Shown here: positions 15,737-18,906 of the stretch, piece after piece
Layout of the letters: the number at the start of each line of letters is the position of its first letter
Position numbering within the stretch: the first letter of the stretch is position 1
NCBI GenBank assembly: GCA_022837185.1
Contig: JALHJD010000026.1
Location: 1-18,906 of the forward strand
Direction: 5' to 3'
Length of the DNA: 18,906 nt
Source: Desulfobacteraceae bacterium
GTDB taxonomy: Bacteria; Desulfobacterota; Desulfobulbia; Desulfobulbales; Desulfobulbaceae
Program-made: the position numbers and the translations under genes
Notes under the pieces: generated by a model
What the model was told of the DNA's origin: nothing
Database searches by the model: none
Seen by the model: only the letters and a program-made list of their open reading frames with translations

Positions 15737-16927
15737 TTACTGCCTCCCGCTGAAAAAATCGGCGATCCTGCCGACAACGTATTCAATCTGCTCCGTTTCC
15801 AGTTCCGGATAGATGGGCAGGGCCAGGGTTTCTCCGGCAGCCCGCTCCGCCCGGGGAAAGGATTGCCCGGTCAGGCTGTATGGGCGTAAACAGGCCTGCT
15901 GATGCAGGCACAGCGGATAATAGACTTCGCAGCCGACGCCCTGCTCGGTGAGAAAGGCGCGCAGTGCATCCCGTTCGGGCACCCGGATGACAAACTGATT
16001 ATAGATATGAAAATTTCTGCTTTCGGCCCCCTCGGAGGAAAGATAATCGGCGGTCGGCAGGACCACCGTTTTTCCGGCCAGTCCCGCCTCGGTGAACAGG
16101 CGGTTGTAGAGCGCCGCATTCTCCCGTCTGGCCTGGTGCCACTGCTCGAGATGCTTCAGCTTGATCTTCAGAACGCAGGCCTGAATCGGATCCAGGCGAA
16201 AATTGCCGCCGATATGGGCATGGAAATATTTCGGCTGGGCGCCGTGATTTCTGAACACGCGCAACCGTTCGGCAAAAGATTCGTCGTTTGTGGTAACCAT
16301 GCCGCCATCGCCGATGCCGCCGAGATTTTTGCTGGGAAAAAAGGAAAAGCAGCCGCATGTTCCCATCGCCCCCGCCTTTTTCCACACTGTCTCCCCGTTT
16401 TCCCGGAAGGGGTACTCGGCGCCGATCGCCTGGGCCGCGTCTTCGATAACCGGGATCCCCAGGTCGTCGGTGATCTGCCGGATCCGCAGCATGTCGGCGC
16501 ACTGGCCGAACAGGTGCACAGGGATGACTGCCTTGATCGTCCCGCCGTTCCTCCGGTCCTCCTCGAGGATAGCGGCCATGTGGTCCGGATCGATGTTCAT
16601 GCTGTCAGGCCGGATATCCGCAAAAACCGGCAGGGCGCCGACCCGGATGATGGACCCCATGGTGGCGAAAAATGTATAGGGAGTCGTCAGCACCCTGTCG
16701 CCGGGACCGATGCCCAGGGCCATCAGGCCGATCAGCAGCGCGTCCGTCCCGCTTGACACTCCGACCGCGGAGGGAACGCCGCAGTAGGCGGCCAGGGATT
16801 TTTCCAGGCTGCTCACCTCGGGGCCGAGAATATACTGGGTCGAATCGAGGACGTCTGTCATGGCCCGGAGGATTTCCTCGCGCAGGCTACTCATCTGCGG
16901 TTGTAAATCAAGTAAAGGTACTTTCAT
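15737..16927 (-). CDS. DegT/DnrJ/EryC1/StrS family sugar aminotransferase
   Basis: This 396-residue PLP enzyme belongs to the family that transfers an amino group to keto-sugar nucleotides for O-antigen, glycan or other surface sugars. Visible signatures: GVSSGTDALLIGLMALGIGPGD (56-77), the PLP-contacting Asp in IEDAAQAIGA (D163), and the PLP Lys in FFPSKNLGGIGDGG (K200). GNFRLDPIQA and YYPLCLHQQ complete the family pattern. The length is normal. The exact substrate cannot be read; relatives include WbpE-like and FdtB-like enzymes. The ATG at 16927 has only a weak ribosome site (AAAGA). It follows rpoH by 69 bases and is tightly linked to the exported TPR gene. No sugar nucleotide partner genes are adjacent. 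Confidence 0.92.
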   Translation of the reverse strand: MKVPLLDLQPQMSSLREEILRAMTDVLDSTQYILGPEVSSLEKSLAAYCGVPSAVGVSSGTDALLIGLMALGIGPGDRVLTTPYTFFATMGSIIRVGALPVFADIRPDSMNIDPDHMAAILEEDRRNGGTIKAVIPVHLFGQCADMLRIRQITDDLGIPVIEDAAQAIGAEYPFRENGETVWKKAGAMGTCGCFSFFPSKNLGGIGDGGMVTTNDESFAERLRVFRNHGAQPKYFHAHIGGNFRLDPIQACVLKIKLKHLEQWHQARRENAALYNRLFTEAGLAGKTVVLPTADYLSSEGAESRNFHIYNQFVIRVPERDALRAFLTEQGVGCEVYYPLCLHQQACLRPYSLTGQSFPRAERAAGETLALPIYPELETEQIEYVVGRIADFFSGRQ

Positions 16928-16996
16928 AATGTCTTTTTGGATTTTTGAGTGAACATCAGCAGTGACGGGAGGCCCGGTAACCGATGCGGGCAGGCA

Positions 16997-17980
16997 TCAG
17001 GAATCGGTGTATCCGGAGTCCGCCTTGAGAACCATGTGATCGCCGCTGAAAAAATCCTTGACATCGGGCATTTCCTTTTCGAAATGCTTTTTCAGCTTCT
17101 TCAGCAGGTTCGCCTCGATCTGGCGCACCCTTTCCCTGGAGATATGAAACTGGTCGGCAATAACCTGCAACGTCTTGGGTTCGTCGGTGAGCAGCCTGGT
17201 TTCCAGGATCACCTGCTCCTTGTCGTTCAACTGATCTTTCAGCCTGTTGATGATCTCGGCAAAGCGGTCACGGATCTCCTGACTTGCCACCAGTTCCTCC
17301 ACGTCAGGCCCTTCATGGGGGAGGAAACTTTTCTGTTCATCCTCCGATTCGCCGCGTACCGGACTCTCCAGCGAAACCTCCCAGTTGTCCATCCGCTGGT
17401 TCATCTCAACGACTTCGCTTTCCTTGACATTGAGCCGTTCGGCCAGAAGTTTGACCTCGGGCTTGAATCCCTGGGCTTCGAGCAGTTTCTTTTCCTTGTT
17501 GAGGCTGAAGAACAGCTTGCGCTGCGCCTGGGTTGTCCCGATTTTGACCAGGCGCCAGTTGTCCATGATGAACTTGAGAATGTAGGCGCGAATCCAGTAG
17601 GCCGCATAATAGGAAAATTTGACCCCCCGATAGGGATCAAATTTTTTCGTTGCCTGGACCAGGCCGACATTGCCTTCCTGGATGAGGTCCATGAAATTCT
17701 GCATCCAGTACTTCTGGAAATCCATGGCGACCTTGACAACCAGCCTGAGGTTGGTTGAAACAAGCCTGTAAGCGGCCTCCGGATCGCCGGTCTCCTGGAA
17801 CCGGATGGCCAGTTCCTCGGTTTCCTCCCTGGTCAGCAGTTCATATTGACTGATCTCCTGCAGGTACCGGTGCAAGGCCGGATTGCTGAGCGCCGGAAGA
17901 TTCTTGTCATCATCGAGCAGCACCAAGGGATGATGGGTTTCTTCCAGGCTGGAATCTTTGTCTATTTCCTTCGTGGTCAT
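16997..17980 (-). CDS. rpoH: RNA polymerase sigma-32 factor RpoH
   Basis: A group 3 sigma factor of 327 residues, longer than E. coli RpoH (284) because of an N-terminal acidic extension (1-30). Region 1.2/2.1 starts at ALHRYLQEISQYELLT; region 2 includes MDLIQEGNVGLVQATKKFDP and FSYYAAYWIRAYI; the RpoH-specific box is QRKLFFSLNK (153-162). Region 4 ends in a helix-turn-helix with TLQVIADQFHISRERVRQIE for -35 recognition. It would direct heat-shock genes. The ATG at 17980 lacks a good ribosome site. Upstream is an AT-rich promoter region with overlapping TATAAT elements and a hairpin with a T7 tract, which may control its transcription. RpoD is excluded by length and by the RpoH box. Confidence 0.92.
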   Translation of the reverse strand: MTTKEIDKDSSLEETHHPLVLLDDDKNLPALSNPALHRYLQEISQYELLTREETEELAIRFQETGDPEAAYRLVSTNLRLVVKVAMDFQKYWMQNFMDLIQEGNVGLVQATKKFDPYRGVKFSYYAAYWIRAYILKFIMDNWRLVKIGTTQAQRKLFFSLNKEKKLLEAQGFKPEVKLLAERLNVKESEVVEMNQRMDNWEVSLESPVRGESEDEQKSFLPHEGPDVEELVASQEIRDRFAEIINRLKDQLNDKEQVILETRLLTDEPKTLQVIADQFHISRERVRQIEANLLKKLKKHFEKEMPDVKDFFSGDHMVLKADSGYTDS

Positions 17981-18046
17981 GGGAACGTCGTGTGTATGAA
18001 GGCTCTTGCCTCTCGCCCTTTCCTCCGCAAAGTTTCAGCGAACAAT

Positions 18047-18084
18047 AAAAAAATACTCTGTGCAAGGTCTGCCTTTCACAGAGT
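18047..18084 (-). terminator. Terminator-shaped hairpin in the rpoH leader
   Basis: ACTCTGTG (18055-18062) pairs with CACAGAGT (18077-18084); one mismatch is followed by AAGG (18064-18067) with CCTT (18072-18075) around a four-base loop. On the minus strand the hairpin is followed by A then seven T. It begins at about the predicted transcription start of rpoH, so it is either a 5' stabilising hairpin, an early attenuator, or a terminator of upstream minus-strand transcription. Confidence 0.55.
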
Positions 18085-18088
18085 GAAT

Positions 18089-18099
18089 ATTATATTATA
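18089..18099 (-). promoter_or_regulatory. Overlapping TATAAT elements, likely rpoH promoter
   Basis: The minus strand reads TATAAT at 18094-18099 and again at 18089-18094. No convincing -35 hexamer is at 16-18 bases; TTGGTG (18120-18125) is at 20. Predicted transcription starts are near 18082-18087, at the foot of the hairpin at 18055-18084. Confidence 0.4.
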
Positions 18100-18142
18100 A
18101 ACGAAATATCGGAAAAATTCACCAATTCGGTCTGAAAATGAG

Positions 18143-18221
18143 AAAAAAAACCGTTTCCTCCCGCCCGCCCCTGCCTCCAGCCGTTCACCGGACACAGTCC
18201 GATCGGGGCGGGAAACGGTTT
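18143..18221 (-). terminator. Large inverted repeat with T-tract, minus-strand terminator
   Basis: AAACCGTTTCC (18148-18158) pairs perfectly with GGAAACGGTTT (18211-18221); an inner GC-rich segment CCGCCCC (about 18165-18171) pairs with GGGGCGG (18205-18211 region) after a bulge. The minus-strand read ends in eight T (18143-18150). This looks like a strong intrinsic terminator, yet no clear minus-strand gene lies upstream of it. Confidence 0.5.
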
Positions 18222-18235
18222 CCATTTTGCATAAT

Positions 18236-18409
18236 TTATGCTATCTCTTGCACCGCCGGAACCGGATGGATATCAATATATTCCCGCGCCGGGGCATTGC
18301 CCTCGCAATAAGGCGAACACAGTGGAGCGCACGGCGGTCCGGTCAGGCAGACTGCAGCCTTTCCGGGGAAAGAGCAATTTTTCGGGACCGGTAAAAAAAA
18401 ATGGAACAC
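18236..18409 (-). other. Possible small Cys-rich reading frame upstream of lepA, antisense edge
   Basis: A minus-strand frame ends at TAA (18236-18238) and its last 40 or so residues look protein-like: a cluster CAPLCSPYC followed by EYIDIHPVPAVQEIA. The only candidate start in this short form is a GTG at 18409, which lies just inside lepA and has no ribosome site. The frame is followed by a strong terminator on the same strand. It could be a small protein gene, a decayed gene end, or chance. No family is recognised. Confidence 0.2.
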
Positions 18410-18906
18410 ATCAGAAACTTCAGCATAATCGCCCATATCGATCACGGCAAATCGACCCTTGCCGATCGAATGATCCAGCTCTGCGCCATCATCGCCGACC
18501 GTGAATTCAAGGACCAGCTGCTCGATTCCATGGATATCGAGCGGGAGCGGGGCATAACCATCAAAAGTCAGACAATCTGCCTGCCCTACAAGGCGAAAAA
18601 CGGCCGGGAGTACATCCTCAATCTCGTCGACACCCCGGGTCATGTCGACTTCAGCTACGAGGTCTCCCGCGCCCTTGCCTCCTGCGAGGGGGCGCTTCTG
18701 CTCGTCGATGCGGCCCAGGGCATTGAAGCCCAGACCCTTGCCAATCTGTACCTGGCCATGGAAAACAACCTGGAAATCATCCCGGTTATCAATAAAATCG
18801 ACCTGCCCTCGGCCGAACCTGAAAAGGTGGCGGAACAGATAAAATCCGACCTCGGGTTCGACGGCGCCGTCATCCAGTTCTGCTCCGCCAAAACCGGCCA
18901 GGGGGT
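18401..18906 (+). CDS. lepA: Elongation factor 4 (LepA), partial (C-terminus off the window)
   Basis: The first 168 residues of the ribosome back-translocase GTPase LepA (EF4) are present; the full protein is about 600 residues. The start [20 protein letters not shown] matches the family N-terminus. GTPase motifs are G1 [10 protein letters not shown]2 RGITI, G3 DTPGH, G4 NKID, and G5 SAK, all intact. The [16 protein letters not shown] segment is diagnostic for LepA against EF-G and EF-Tu. The ATG at 18401 follows a run of nine A and has only a weak purine-rich site (GGGACCGG about 10-15 bases upstream). It diverges from rpoH; the downstream neighbour (often lepB) is outside the window. Confidence 0.96.
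   Translation, partial: MEHIRNFSIIAHIDHGKSTLADRMIQLCAIIADREFKDQLLDSMDIERERGITIKSQTICLPYKAKNGREYILNLVDTPGHVDFSYEVSRALASCEGALLLVDAAQGIEAQTLANLYLAMENNLEIIPVINKIDLPSAEPEKVAEQIKSDLGFDGAVIQFCSAKTGQG

Larger units (their letters stand above)
17981..18400. other. 420-base rpoH-lepA divergent region
   Basis: The region holds a minus-strand hairpin with T7 (18047-18084), overlapping TATAAT boxes for the minus strand (18089-18099), a large inverted repeat ending in T8 on the minus strand (18143-18221), and a GC-richer stretch (18236-18400). The last part has a minus-strand frame of unknown reality. No RNA gene is recognised. Confidence 0.5.

Noticed and set aside
1..18906. CRISPR arrays, tRNA or rRNA genes, insertion sequences, phage genes
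   Set aside because: No regularly spaced repeats, cloverleaf sequences, transposase or integrase frames, or terminal inverted repeats were found by reading both strands.

Overview
This window looks like chromosomal core DNA from a free-living, GC-rich Gram-negative bacterium. A deltaproteobacterium-like (Desulfobacterota) host is my best inference. The support is a proteobacterial RpoH-type sigma factor, a MerR-cyclase regulator, PilZ and PAS regulators, CbiA next to housekeeping genes, and GC-rich coding DNA broken by very AT-rich promoter regions. No single marker gene proves the lineage. I see no tRNA, rRNA, CRISPR array, insertion sequence or phage gene.

Layout. (a) 1-1427: the N-terminal part of a MerR-type DNA-binding protein fused to a class III nucleotide-cyclase-like domain (minus strand, cut by the window edge), preceded by an AT-rich region with about seven copies of one short motif. 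(b) 1428-5380, minus: a YyaL-type thioredoxin-domain protein, a YjbQ protein, and an HTH-PAS-PAS regulator. (c) 5381-5751: a dense regulatory region with a strong plus-strand promoter, a 10-codon mini-ORF, three mutually exclusive RNA helices including a terminator, and then a membrane-anchored PilZ gene (5752-6201). (d) 12892 down to 6285, minus: a tight gene run purD-purE fusion, tsaC, uvrB, a DUF374 acyltransferase and cbiA, with overlapping or touching stop and start codons. (e) 13156-13755, plus: a FadR-like TetR regulator with a clear promoter and an operator over its own start site. (f) 17980 down to 13792, minus: rpoH, a DegT/StrS aminotransferase, a periplasmic TPR protein and greA. 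(g) 17981-18400: two terminator-shaped hairpins read on the minus strand in front of rpoH, then lepA (plus strand, cut by the window edge).

How the parts work together. Most genes are housekeeping: purine synthesis, t6A tRNA modification, DNA repair, transcription and translation factors, and cobalamin. The unusual material is regulatory. The cyclase-like domain of the MerR protein has lost several residues that active cyclases use, so it may sense a nucleotide rather than make one. The motif repeated in front of it occurs again in the leader of the mini-ORF/PilZ unit, which suggests one regulator connecting the two loci. The PilZ leader has the shape of a transcription attenuator. The rpoH transcript may begin with a hairpin followed by a U-tract. 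Other points of interest are the PurD-PurE fusion and the near-consensus FadR operator.
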